Below, piece after piece: positions 50,556-59,333 of a DNA stretch of 64,000 nt. Both the position numbers and the translations under genes were made by a program. The stretch is from Streptomyces sp. WMMC500. GTDB lineage: Bacteria; Actinomycetota; Actinomycetes; Streptomycetales; Streptomycetaceae. The stretch spans positions 5,281,001 through 5,345,000 of the forward strand of contig NZ_CP114905.1 of the NCBI RefSeq assembly GCF_027497195.1, written 5' to 3'. Below the pieces are notes generated by a model, which saw nothing but the letters and a program-made list of their open reading frames with translations, ran no database searches and was not told where the DNA came from. How positions within the stretch are numbered: the stretch's first letter is position 1; the number at the start of each line of letters is the position of its first letter.

Positions 50556-51950
50556 ATGACCGAGAACCAGGGGCGGATCCCCCTCGCAAAGGCTCACGTC
50601 ACCGGGCTGGATCGCCGGATCGCCGGATCGGTGTTCACTCCGGATGACGCGGGCTACCCGGCGGCGGTGGCGGGGTTCAACCTGCTGTCGCAGCATCGGC
50701 CGAGCCTCGTCGTCGCCGCTTCTTCGGCCGGCGATGTGCAGACTGCGGTCGTTTTCGCCGCCGCGCATGACCTGCCCGTCGGGGTCATGGCCACCGGGCA
50801 TCAGCCGTTCCCGCCGGCGGACGGCTTCCTGCTCATCACCACCGGCGACATGAACGCGGTGGAGATCGACGCCGACCGCTCCGTGGCCCGCGTGGGAGCC
50901 GGTGCGCGCGTATCGGACGTCGTGGAACTCGCCCAGACAGCCGGACTGGCGCCCCTGCACGGGTCGTCCCCGACCGTGGGAATCGTGGGCCTCACCCTCG
51001 GCGGTGGTCTGAGTCCGTTCCTGGGCCGGACTCACGGCTGGGCCGCCGATCACATCTTGTCCATCGAAGTGGTCACCCCGGACGGCGTGCTGCGCCGCGT
51101 CTCGGCGGAAACGGAACCGGAACTGTTCTGGGGCCTGCGTGGCGGACGCAGCAACTTCGGTGTCGTGACCGGGCTGGAGATCGAGCTCTTCCCGGTCACC
51201 TCCTTCTACGGCGGTGGAATCTACTACCCCGCCGGGGACGTAGAGGCCGTGCTGCGGGCTTTCCCCGAAGTCGTCCGCAACGCACCCGACGCGTTCACCT
51301 GCTCGGTGATGCTGCTGAACTTCCCGCCCGTCCCCGAGGTCCCCGAGATGTTGCGCGGTCGGTTCCTGGCGCACGTTCGGGTGGTCCACCTCGGCTCCGA
51401 CGAGGAGGCCGAGAAGCTCATCGCGCCGTTCCGGGCCATCGGCCCCGCGGTTGTCGACACTGTGGGCCGCCACCCCTACAGCGAGTTCGGCGCCGTGCAT
51501 TCCGACCCGGCCGATCCGATGCCGTACGAGGAGCACGGCACCGCCCTGACCGATCTTCCCGCCGAGGCCGTGGACCGGCTGGTGGAGAACGCCCAACTGA
51601 TGGTGGGCAGTCCGGTCACGGCCCTGGAGATCCGCCACCTGGGCGGCGCGCTGGCGCAGCGGCCGCGTGCGGCGAGCCCTGTCGCCGCACGGGACGCCGT
51701 GTTCAACGTGTGGGGAATCACCGTCGGACCGCCGGAGGCGGTCGACGCCGGGATCTCCGCACTGCGCGAGATGGCCGAACGCCTGGAACCCTGGGCCGCG
51801 GCACGCATCCACACCAACTTCGCCGGCCGTGAGGACAGGGCCGAGCGGGTGTTCACCACCGCGGACCTCGACCGGCTGCGACGGCTGAAGCGGCAGTACG
51901 ACCCGCGCAATCTCTTCCGGGTGAACAACCACAACATCACCCCGGAATAG
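50556..51950 (+). CDS. FAD-binding BBE-type oxidoreductase
   Basis: A 464-residue flavoenzyme of the PCMH/berberine-bridge family. FAD-binding PP-loop region: VVAASSAGDVQTAVVFAAAHDLPVGVMATGHQP, in which the His is the likely 8-alpha-linked residue. LGGGLSPFLGRTHGWAADHILSIEVVTPDG follows (there is no Cys for a second covalent link). The C-terminal BBE segment is YDPRNLFRVNNHNI. Such enzymes oxidise alcohols, sugars or amines of secondary metabolites using oxygen. The ATG at 50556 has AAAGG nine bases before it; the frame is open further upstream without a domain. It is last in the MFS / flavin-barrel / FAD-oxidase series. Confidence 0.93.
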   Translation: MTENQGRIPLAKAHVTGLDRRIAGSVFTPDDAGYPAAVAGFNLLSQHRPSLVVAASSAGDVQTAVVFAAAHDLPVGVMATGHQPFPPADGFLLITTGDMNAVEIDADRSVARVGAGARVSDVVELAQTAGLAPLHGSSPTVGIVGLTLGGGLSPFLGRTHGWAADHILSIEVVTPDGVLRRVSAETEPELFWGLRGGRSNFGVVTGLEIELFPVTSFYGGGIYYPAGDVEAVLRAFPEVVRNAPDAFTCSVMLLNFPPVPEVPEMLRGRFLAHVRVVHLGSDEEAEKLIAPFRAIGPAVVDTVGRHPYSEFGAVHSDPADPMPYEEHGTALTDLPAEAVDRLVENAQLMVGSPVTALEIRHLGGALAQRPRAASPVAARDAVFNVWGITVGPPEAVDAGISALREMAERLEPWAAARIHTNFAGREDRAERVFTTADLDRLRRLKRQYDPRNLFRVNNHNITPE

Positions 51951-52142
51951 GAACGCCGCGACACCCGCTCGTCCTGCCGGGGCGGCAAAGCGCGCCGGTT
52001 CCCGGGATGGTCACGGCGGGCAGCCTCTGCCGCCCGCGGCTGCCGCGGGTGAGTACCGGCAGGGCGGCTGGCTCCGATCCACGGCAGTACTCCCGGCCCC
52101 AGTACCGGCCATCGCATGTGGCGGCGCAAGACCTGCAGCATG
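51951..52142. other. Short intergenic region
   Basis: No gene seen between the FAD oxidoreductase and the transposase remnant. Confidence 0.3.
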
Positions 52143-52400
52143 GTCACCTTGGGAAACCAGGTCCTGCGAGCGACCGCGTCGCGGGGGACCACCGAGAAGG
52201 GCAACGATCTGTGGTACTCCGGCAAGGCCCGGCACTTCGCCGGGAACGTCCAGTTCCTCGCTGCCAACGCAACGCCGCCGAACTCAAACAACGCTGGCCA
52301 CTCTGCAGCACGTCATCCTCAGCCCCAGCCGCATCGGCGCCATCGCCCAAGCCACCCTCACCTCAACGAGATCGCCGCTCAGGGGGGATGCGTCGGTTTC
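52143..52400 (+). pseudogene. IS5-like transposase remnant, frameshifted
   Basis: A first frame encodes GTTEKGNDLWYSGKARHFAGNVQFLAA, matching the central DDE domain of IS5-group transposases (LWYSGK-xx-HxGNxQFLA). After a deletion and frame changes, RNAAELKQRW and LQHVILSPSRIGAIAQATL, a C-terminal part of the same family, follow in other frames. No inverted repeats or complete gene remain. Confidence 0.7.
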
Positions 52401-52571
52401 CTCGCCCCGCGGTGAACCGTTTCGGGTCTGGTTCCGTTGACACAGTTCAGAGGAACGCCGGGACGAGGTACAGGTGAGTCGCGTGTTGCCGGCGACGGCG
52501 GGTCTGGCTTCCAAGACCGAGGCAGCGGTGAAACGCATGCCTTCCCGAGATTCGATGGGGGTATCAGAACC

Positions 52572-53195
52572 ATGCCCAATAGGCGTCAAACAACCAGTGG
52601 TCAGCAGGGCTCTCTGCGGAGGGGGCTTCGGGCTTTCCAGAACCCTTCAAACGCGGCCAGGGCGGTCATGCAGCAGTACGCAGAAAGTAGGCCGCGGCAG
52701 AGGCCGCAGCAGCAGGCGCCGCGTAGGGAACCGAGTCCTCCTCCTCCGTACGTTCCTCCGCCTTCGTACGAGGAGACTGCTGCGCAGGGGGAGGGTCCCC
52801 CCCATCCTGCGCGGGCGGGGGCTGGTCAGCAGCAAGGTGTGGCTGCCAGTTGGCCGTCGCAGCCTCAGGTGCCGGGGCAGTACGGGGGGTATCAAGATCC
52901 GGGGTTCCAGCCTCAGGTGCCGGGGCAGCAAGGTGTGGCTGCCAGTTGGCCGTCCCAGCCTCAGGTGCCGGGGCAGTACGGGGGGTATCAGGACCCGGGG
53001 TTCCAGCCTCAGACGCCGGGGCAGTACTGGGCGTATCAAGACCCGAGGTCCCAGGCTCAGGCACCGGGGCAGCAACAGGGGCGAACGCCGCAGGGCAACG
53101 GCCAGGGCAACGGCCAGGGCTACGGTCAAGGGACGCCCGTGTACCCAGGACAGGGGCAGCAACAGCAGGGGAGGGGCAGAGGCCACGCCAGGTGA
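52572..53195 (+). CDS. Low-complexity Gln/Pro/Gly/Tyr-rich protein with PPxY motifs (family member 4)
   Basis: A 207-residue protein. A basic N-terminus (PNRRQTTSGQQGSLRRGLRAFQNPSNAARAV) is followed by a Pro-rich stretch containing PPPPYVPPPSYEE, that is one PPxY motif (PPPY) and a second PPSY. Then come about 100 residues of Gln/Pro/Gly/Tyr repeats: two copies of a 32-residue unit (QQGVAASWPSQPQVPGQYGG, then YQDPGFQPQVPG) encoded by a 96-bp direct repeat from about 52829 to 53020. It ends with Gly/Gln/Arg-rich sequence. There is no signal peptide. PPxY motifs bind WW domains in eukaryotes, which is intriguing but may be chance. GGGGG lies upstream of the ATG. Confidence 0.78.
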   Translation: MPNRRQTTSGQQGSLRRGLRAFQNPSNAARAVMQQYAESRPRQRPQQQAPRREPSPPPPYVPPPSYEETAAQGEGPPHPARAGAGQQQGVAASWPSQPQVPGQYGGYQDPGFQPQVPGQQGVAASWPSQPQVPGQYGGYQDPGFQPQTPGQYWAYQDPRSQAQAPGQQQGRTPQGNGQGNGQGYGQGTPVYPGQGQQQQGRGRGHAR

Positions 53196-53438
53196 GCACG
53201 CACCCGGTTCCCCACCACACATGGCTCAACGATCAAGTCGGTTCGGCAGGCTGGTCACCGCACCGCACCGCACCGCCCCGCGGCGTGAAGACGCGGGCCT
53301 GCTACGGGAGGACCGCGGGCCCTCGGGTCGCTGGTCGCGGCCGGATTGTCGCTGCCGATGCCTGGGGCGCATGGTGAACCGCCAAGACGCCGGAGCCGTA
53401 GAGAGATCGAGTCTGCCGATCCCTCATGGAGGTTCTCC

Positions 53439-53774
53439 GTGCCACGCTCTGCCGACGCCGAACACGCGGCCATACTCAACGCCCGGGACCCAGGCGGCCT
53501 GCCGGATGTGACGGACAAGGGCGGCAACATGCCGGACCCGTCCCAGGTGTCGAAGAGGAGTCCCGCGGTGCACGAGATCCAGGAACATCCCCGGTCCGCT
53601 GCGGAACATGGCGAAGAGAGCCAGGGCACGGGCCTTACCCTCAACGAGATCTTCTCGCCCGAAATGGAAGCACGGGTGCACGAGATGGTGGTCGGCGATC
53701 GCCGACACGGCCTGCTCCCTGTGAGCATCGCTCGGAACGATGAGGGAAGCGCGCCCACGCCCGGCCTCGTGTAG
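53439..53774 (+). CDS. Small acidic hypothetical protein
   Basis: A 111-residue protein with a GTG start that has GGAGG six bases upstream, better than the longer frame from 53346. It contains ADAEHAAILNARDPGGLPDVTDKGGNMPDPS and a helical acidic part (TGLTLNEIFSPEMEARVHEMVVG). No domain recognised. It follows the PPxY-containing protein gene on the same strand at 243 bp distance. Confidence 0.6.
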   Translation: MPRSADAEHAAILNARDPGGLPDVTDKGGNMPDPSQVSKRSPAVHEIQEHPRSAAEHGEESQGTGLTLNEIFSPEMEARVHEMVVGDRRHGLLPVSIARNDEGSAPTPGLV

Positions 53775-53791
53775 CGGGAAACCGACCGACG

Positions 53792-53878
53792 ACTCCGGGG
53801 CTTCACCAGCGCTACCAGGACGGCATGGAGGACCAGATCGGCGCGCTCGGCCTGGTCCGCAACGCCGTCGTCCTCTGA
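53792..53878 (+). pseudogene. Tn3-family transposase C-terminal remnant
   Basis: The frame reads RYQDGMEDQIGALGLVRNAVVL and then stops. It matches the C-terminal region of Tn3-family transposases (typically RYxxGMEDQLGALGLVLNAVVLWN). Only this piece is present; the rest of the gene is missing on both sides. Confidence 0.65.
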
Positions 53879-54265
53879 CGCCGGCGCCGCACCGCCCACC
53901 CGGCATCGCTGCGCGCCCCTGGGCATCGGCTTCCGGACCGCCGGCCGGGCCGACACCGTCCGCGCCCGCCGCGACCACGCCACCATCGATGCCGGACTGC
54001 GGCCGTGCGGGCCGCGGCGATCGGGACCGGCCCAGAAAAGATCGCTTCGCGCCGGGTTCCAGACCTGCCCCCGGGAGCAGCCGACCGGATGGCGTGCCGG
54101 CGCCGGGTGAACCGCTTGGAGCGGTGTCCCGTAGTGGCTTCCTGAGCCGCGGCCTTCAGGCACTGTGCGGGCCTGACGGCCGCGGCTCCCCTTTGTCCGT
54201 TGTCCCTGTCCTGCCGTCGTGCCCTGCGGCGGCCTGCCGGCGTCGCCCCGGCCCCGGAGACCGCC
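53879..54265. other. Region without recognised gene
   Basis: Between the Tn3 remnant and the DUF418 gene. Short frames here look random. Probably a scar of mobile elements plus the promoter of the next gene. Confidence 0.35.
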
Positions 54266-55468
54266 TTGCGCTTCCCACCCCGTGTACGGACACACTCCGG
54301 CGCCGAGCCGGCGCCGCGGCCCGAGGGCCGTGTCCGGGACGTCGACGTCCTGCGCGGGTTCGCGCTGCTGGGCATTCTCCTGGTCAACGCCCGCGCCATG
54401 GCCGGGCCGCACGTGGACCCGGCGGGCGTGCCGGTCGTGTCGTGGCCGGACGAGGTGGCCGGGTGGCTGGTCACGGCGCTGGTCAGCGGCAAGTTCTACC
54501 TGCTCTTCTCGTTCCTGTTCGGGTACAGCTTCACGCTGCAGCGGCTCTCGGCCGCGCGGGCCGGGGCTCCCTTCGCACCCCGGCACCTGCGCCGGTCGAG
54601 CTGCCTGTTCCTCCTGGGCCTCGCACACGGCTTCCTGCTGTTCGCCGGTGACGTACTGACGGTCTACGCGGTGCTGGGCCTCGTGCTGTTCGCGGTCCGC
54701 GACCTCGCGCCGCGCACGGCGCTGCGGGCGGCGGCCCTGCTCGTCGCCGCCGCGGCGGGAGCGCTGCTGGCCTGGGGCCTGCTCACAATCGCCCTCGCGG
54801 AACCCCAGCAGGGGCAGAACACCGCGGCCGCGGTGCACGAGGCGGTTGCCGCCTATCGGGGCGACCCTGCGTCGGTCGTCCGCACCAACGCGCGCTGGCT
54901 GCGCGACTCGCTCGGCTGGAACGTCGTCTACGGAGCCGACATGCTGGCCGCTTTCCTGGTGGGCCTGGCCGCCGGCCGCCGCGAGCTGCTCGCCGAGACC
55001 GCCGGCCGGTACCGCGCGTGGATGGTGCAGATCGTCATCAGCGGTCTGCCGGTCGGCCTGGCCGGAAGCATGTTCATGGCCTTCTGCCGCAACGGGCCGC
55101 TGGACGCGCGCTGGTACGACATCGGCTCGGCCGTCGGCGTGCTCACCGCCCCCGCGCTGACCGCGGCCTACGCGTGTGCCCTGCTGCTCCTGCTGTCCGC
55201 CCGGCCCTGCCGCCGGGTCGCCGCCGTCCTGGCCGGGGCAGGCCGCCTGTCCCTGACCCACTACCTCACCCAGTCCCTGGTGATGGCGCTGGTCTTCACC
55301 GGCTACGGACTGGGCTGGTACGGCCGCTACGGCACCGCGGCCGTCCTGCCGGGCTGCATCGCCCTGTACGCGGCGCAACTCGCCGCCGGCCGATGGCTGT
55401 TGCGCCGCTTCCGGTACGGCCCGGCCGAATGGCTGCTGCGTGCGGCCACGCTGGCGAAGAGGCCCTGA
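54266..55468 (+). CDS. DUF418 membrane protein
   Basis: A 400-residue membrane protein of the DUF418/YeiB type. It starts with RVRDVDVLRGFALLGILLVNARAM, the family hallmark (DxLRGFALxGILxVN). About ten helices follow (FSFLFGYSFTLQ, FLLGLAHGFLLFAGDVLTVYAVLGLVLF). The C-terminal AGAGRLSLTHYLTQSLV segment is the DUF418 core. Its role (acyl or lipid transfer?) is unknown. The start is uncertain: TTG 54266 has GGAG six bases upstream and is chosen; a TTG at 54200 would add 22 residues without RBS. Confidence 0.82.
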   Translation: MRFPPRVRTHSGAEPAPRPEGRVRDVDVLRGFALLGILLVNARAMAGPHVDPAGVPVVSWPDEVAGWLVTALVSGKFYLLFSFLFGYSFTLQRLSAARAGAPFAPRHLRRSSCLFLLGLAHGFLLFAGDVLTVYAVLGLVLFAVRDLAPRTALRAAALLVAAAAGALLAWGLLTIALAEPQQGQNTAAAVHEAVAAYRGDPASVVRTNARWLRDSLGWNVVYGADMLAAFLVGLAAGRRELLAETAGRYRAWMVQIVISGLPVGLAGSMFMAFCRNGPLDARWYDIGSAVGVLTAPALTAAYACALLLLLSARPCRRVAAVLAGAGRLSLTHYLTQSLVMALVFTGYGLGWYGRYGTAAVLPGCIALYAAQLAAGRWLLRRFRYGPAEWLLRAATLAKRP

Positions 55469-55682
55469 ACCACCTGCCCGTCGTACGGCTTTCGCAGGAC
55501 ACCGCCGCCCGCCGCCACTTGTTCGCCGGAGGCGCTGAACTGTTTGCCGGTGGGGCCCGTTGCGGTGTGCGAGGACCGTGGTGACGTCGTGTCCGTGAGC
55601 GTTCCGCTTGAGGACCGCGGCGTGGCCCGGGCCGGGTTGCGCGGTCGGCAACGCCAGGTAGAGCGCGAGGAAAGGGGTGGTC

Positions 55683-57179
55683 ATGAGCGTGAGTGAAGAG
55701 CCGGGCGGGCCCGGGGAGCCGGTGGGTCCGGGCAAGGCGGTGTCCGGTGGGGAGCCGTCTGAGGCGTCGCGTCCGATCGCCGTGATCATTTCCGGTGACG
55801 GGTCCGCCGAGATCGACGGGGTGCCCGTACCGGTGGTGGGGGAGGAGCCGGTCGACGTCGCGATCCTGGACACTCTGCACGGCTACGCCCATGCCCGGGA
55901 CTCCGCGGTCATCGCGACCATTTCGGATCCGGCCGCGGGTTACGTCGCGGTTGTCGAGGTGGCGCCGGACGGTTCCAGCAGGCTGCTGGAGCAGCACGGG
56001 CAGGGGGCGGACGAGGACGGGGCATCCGGACCCGGCGGGTACTCCGCTCCCGCCGGCCTCGACGCCGAGGTCCCCGACTTCCCCGACGTGGGTTACGTGG
56101 GTGATGAGAAGGGCTTGCCGTCGCAGTCCGTACCGCCGGCGCTTGCGCCGCCTCCCGATCCCGGCCCGGGCCCGGACGAGGACTCCGGCCGGGGATTCGG
56201 CCGGGGGTCCGGTAGGGGGTTCGGCCGGGGATCCGGTGGAGGTTTCGGTGGGGGATTCGGTCGCCGGGGGCAGCAGAGCCAGTCCGACGACGAGTACCGG
56301 GCGCCCGGGCTGCTCAAGCGGCCCGTGTTCGTAGGGGCGGCGGGTGTCGCGGTGGCGGCCGTCATCCTCATACCGCTGATAGCGCTGGGCAGTTCGGGAG
56401 GCGGCGAGGAGCTGAACCAGTCCGCCGCCACCCAGGAGCCGGACGGGAGGCCGACGACGCAGCTCAACCCCGGAGTACCCGACCCCACGTTCCCGGGCAC
56501 CTCATCGCCGAGCTCCTCGCCTTCGCCGTCGGACTCGCCGTCCGGCTCGAAGAAGCCGAAGCCGGAGGAAACAAAGAAGCCGAAGCCCAAGGGGACGAAG
56601 GACTCCCCGGAGACGGCGGGCCCGGAGAAGACGGAGGAGCCGGAGGAAACGGCGGAGCCAAGGTCGAAGCCGCCGGCGGGCCCGAGTACCGGGGCGGATC
56701 CCCGCGTCCCCAAGGACGAGATCGTGATCAGGAACAAGAAGTACGGCCTGTGCCTGGACCTCCCCGGCACCGGCAAGAGCACACCGGAGACCCGCACCCG
56801 GGACGCCGGCTGCAAGCCGTCTGGCGACGACAACCAGCGATGGGTCCTGGACCTGGTCGACAAGGGGGCCGGCACCCGCGGGGCCGACCTGTACGTGGTC
56901 CGCAACGCCGAGTCCGGCCTCTGCCTGGACCTGCCCGGCCGGGGCCCGGGGCAGGTGGGGTGGTCGATCCAGGTCTACGACTGCCTCGACAGCGCCAAGG
57001 ACAACCAGCGCTGGTGGCTCCACCGGCGCCCGAACGGCACCTACTGGATCCGCAACCAGAAGAGCGGAGACATGTGTCTCGACGTGGCCAGGAAGAGCAA
57101 GAAGGATCCACACGCCAAGGTCACCCTCTACGGATGCAGCGACCTCGACGACCACCAGTGGAACTTCCTCACCAACTGA
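55683..57179 (+). CDS. Membrane-anchored ricin-type beta-trefoil lectin
   Basis: A 498-residue protein. Residues about 30-110 form a small cytoplasmic domain (IAVIISGDGSAEIDGVPVPVVGEEPVDVAILDTLHGYAHARDSAV). A Gly/Arg/Ser-rich linker and a single membrane helix (AGVAVAAVILIPLIALGSS near 225) follow, then a Ser/Pro/Lys/Glu-rich stalk. The C-terminal ~150 residues are a ricin-B lectin with three QxW repeats (NQRWVLDL, NQRWWLHR, DHQWNF) and paired Cys, placed outside the cell and likely to bind carbohydrate. ATG 55683 has GGAAAGGGG upstream. The inside-to-outside architecture suggests a glycan sensor or an anchored adhesin (inference). Confidence 0.88.
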   Translation: MSVSEEPGGPGEPVGPGKAVSGGEPSEASRPIAVIISGDGSAEIDGVPVPVVGEEPVDVAILDTLHGYAHARDSAVIATISDPAAGYVAVVEVAPDGSSRLLEQHGQGADEDGASGPGGYSAPAGLDAEVPDFPDVGYVGDEKGLPSQSVPPALAPPPDPGPGPDEDSGRGFGRGSGRGFGRGSGGGFGGGFGRRGQQSQSDDEYRAPGLLKRPVFVGAAGVAVAAVILIPLIALGSSGGGEELNQSAATQEPDGRPTTQLNPGVPDPTFPGTSSPSSSPSPSDSPSGSKKPKPEETKKPKPKGTKDSPETAGPEKTEEPEETAEPRSKPPAGPSTGADPRVPKDEIVIRNKKYGLCLDLPGTGKSTPETRTRDAGCKPSGDDNQRWVLDLVDKGAGTRGADLYVVRNAESGLCLDLPGRGPGQVGWSIQVYDCLDSAKDNQRWWLHRRPNGTYWIRNQKSGDMCLDVARKSKKDPHAKVTLYGCSDLDDHQWNFLTN

Positions 57180-57660
57180 GCTCTTTCATCCTGGCCGTTG
57201 ACCGGGTGAGGGGATGAATGCCCGCAACGCCCGGGGCTCCTGGTCCAGGCCCTCGACCGCGAATCGGTCTCTCTCCCGACGGCGTCACCTTCTGTCACTA
57301 CGACTACCACGACGCCCGCGGTCACAACGATCGCCGGACTCGGCGACCACGTTCACCTGGGTGCGGACGGCCGTGGTGCGGCGCGCGCCGGGGGGCGGAC
57401 TTCCGACAGCGCGGACAGGTCCCGGCCAGGTGATCGACGCGGATGTTGCCAGTCCGGGTGCGGATCTCCGCGGCGGTACGGGCGGTCTTGGTCAGGCCGC
57501 CTGTGGGCCGTCGCAGAAGCATGGGCGGATCGGCGGCAGGGAGCCGGTCGCGGCGGAACGGTGCGGTGCGGTGCGTCCACTGTGCCGATCTTCATGCGCC
57601 TTCGCTTCATTCGCGAAGGGGCCTGGCCCCGCTCGATCGGCGGTCCCTTGACCGGATCTC
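57180..57660. other. Intergenic region between lectin and arabinofuranosidase genes
   Basis: No gene recognised in about 480 bp. CCTTCGC and GCGAAGG at 57599-57619 form a 7-bp stem, the likely terminator of the leftward arabinoside operon. Confidence 0.45.
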
Positions 57661-59307
57661 TCACCCGAGGTCGAAGGCCAGCACGGTGACGGAGTGCGCC
57701 GGGAAGGTGTAGCGGCCGTCGGGCGTCCGCACCGCCGGACGGTGGCGCACGGCGACCCGGTCCGGGGCGCTCAGGCTGTTGGCGGCCAGCACGTCGTCCG
57801 CGTCTGCGCCCAGGTCGCGGACCTCGGCCACGGCGGGAAGGCCGCCGGGGTCGTCGTCGCGGACGACGCGGGCCGGCAGCGCCCTGTCGCGGTGGCGGTT
57901 GACGACCGCGAGGTGGAGGCGGCGGCCGTCGGCCGACAGCGAGGCGCTCGCGTCGAGGTCGGCCACGACGCCGGGACGGGTGGCGAAGGTGCCGTCCGGC
58001 TCGCGGCTGTCGCCCTGGCGGACGGCCGCGGTGCGGGCCGGTCCCTCGACCGTGGTCGGCAGCGCCACCGGTCCTGTGTGGTTCTGGTACAGGTCCCACA
58101 CGTGGTACGAGGCGGACTTCACCGCACCGCCCGGCCGGGCCACCACCAGCCCGTTCGCATTGACCAGGTTGACCGTGTCGGCCATCGTCACCGGCACGGG
58201 CAGCGCGCACGTGCGGTGCAGGGTGTGGAACACGCCCGCGTAGAAGAGGGCGTCTGCCAGCGTGCGGGGGCTGTACCGGTCGACGCGCAGCCGCTCGGGT
58301 CCGCTCGGTGCCGGACCGTCCGGCAGCTCGCGTGCGGCCGTACCGCCGTCGGCGCCGGGGCGGGGCTCGGGCCAGTCGGCGGGCTCCAGATGGCGGATGT
58401 TCCACTCGTCGAGGGCCAGCGCCGGCGGGCGCTCAAGACCGGCCTCGGCGGAGAGGTCCGCCACCAGGTGCGCGTAGTCCTGGATGCGCTGCTCGAAGTA
58501 GAGCGGCTGGGCGACGACCGCCTCGTAGTCGTCGTCGCCGTGCCGGGCGGTGTACGGGTGGGTGCTGGCGGCGTAGAGGTGCAGGGAGAGGTAGTCGATC
58601 AGCGGCCCGGCCTGTTGCAGTACGGGCCGTGTCCACTCCTCCTGCTGCCAGGGGCTGCCGCAGGCGATCAGCTTGATCGCCGGGTCCACCAGGCGCATGA
58701 AGCGGGCGTGCTCGCGGGCCGCGGCGGCGTACTCGCCGGCCGGGCGGTGGCCCATCTGCCACGGGCCGTAGGGCTCGTTGCCGAGGCCCCAGTAGCGCAC
58801 GCCGTACGGCTCCGGGTGGCCGTTCTCCTTACGGAGACGGGTGTAGGCGGTGTCGCCGGCGTAGTTGGTGTACTCCACCCAGCGCACCGCGTCGTCCACG
58901 CTGCGGCAGCCGTGCACCAGGAACGGCTCGGCGCCCACGTCCGCGCACCAGGCGAGGAACTCGTCGGTGCCGAAGCGGTTCGACTCCTCGCCGCCCCAGG
59001 CCAGTTCCAGCCGCCGCGGGCGCGCGGCGCGGTCCCCGATGCCGTCCTCCCAGCGGTACGGGGAGGTGAAGTTGCCGCCGGGCCAGCGGACGTGGGGGAT
59101 GCCCAGCTCGCGGCAGAGGGCGAGCACGTCCTCGCGGAAGCCGGCCCGCACGCCGGGACCCGGTGCGGACAGCGGCGAGTCTTCGTCGAAGACGCCGCCC
59201 TCGATGTTGCCGAAGAACGCCGACTCCAGGAAGTGGCCGTAGATGTCGCGCTCGATGCGGCCGGCGGGGTGCCGGGTGTCGATCCCGATCACCGCCTGCA
59301 CGGCCAC
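57661..59307 (-). CDS. Alpha-L-arabinofuranosidase (GH51)
   Basis: A 548-residue intracellular glycosidase (no signal peptide). GH51 features: DIYGHFLESAFFGNIEGGVFDE, HVRWPGGNFTSPYRWEDGIG, the acid/base Glu178 in YWGLGNEPYGPWQ, and the nucleophile Glu301 in LALDEWNIRH. The C-terminal beta-domain ends in FPAHSVTVLAFDLG. It should remove terminal arabinofuranosyl residues from imported oligosaccharides. GTG 59307 has GAGGAAGG at good spacing; a GTG at 59337 overlaps the permease stop by 4 bases (GTGA) and would be the co-translated alternative. It is the last gene of the ABC importer operon. Confidence 0.94.
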   Translation of the reverse strand: MAVQAVIGIDTRHPAGRIERDIYGHFLESAFFGNIEGGVFDEDSPLSAPGPGVRAGFREDVLALCRELGIPHVRWPGGNFTSPYRWEDGIGDRAARPRRLELAWGGEESNRFGTDEFLAWCADVGAEPFLVHGCRSVDDAVRWVEYTNYAGDTAYTRLRKENGHPEPYGVRYWGLGNEPYGPWQMGHRPAGEYAAAAREHARFMRLVDPAIKLIACGSPWQQEEWTRPVLQQAGPLIDYLSLHLYAASTHPYTARHGDDDYEAVVAQPLYFEQRIQDYAHLVADLSAEAGLERPPALALDEWNIRHLEPADWPEPRPGADGGTAARELPDGPAPSGPERLRVDRYSPRTLADALFYAGVFHTLHRTCALPVPVTMADTVNLVNANGLVVARPGGAVKSASYHVWDLYQNHTGPVALPTTVEGPARTAAVRQGDSREPDGTFATRPGVVADLDASASLSADGRRLHLAVVNRHRDRALPARVVRDDDPGGLPAVAEVRDLGADADDVLAANSLSAPDRVAVRHRPAVRTPDGRYTFPAHSVTVLAFDLG

Positions 59308-59333
59308 CGCGGCGCCTTCCTCGCGGCCGGTGG

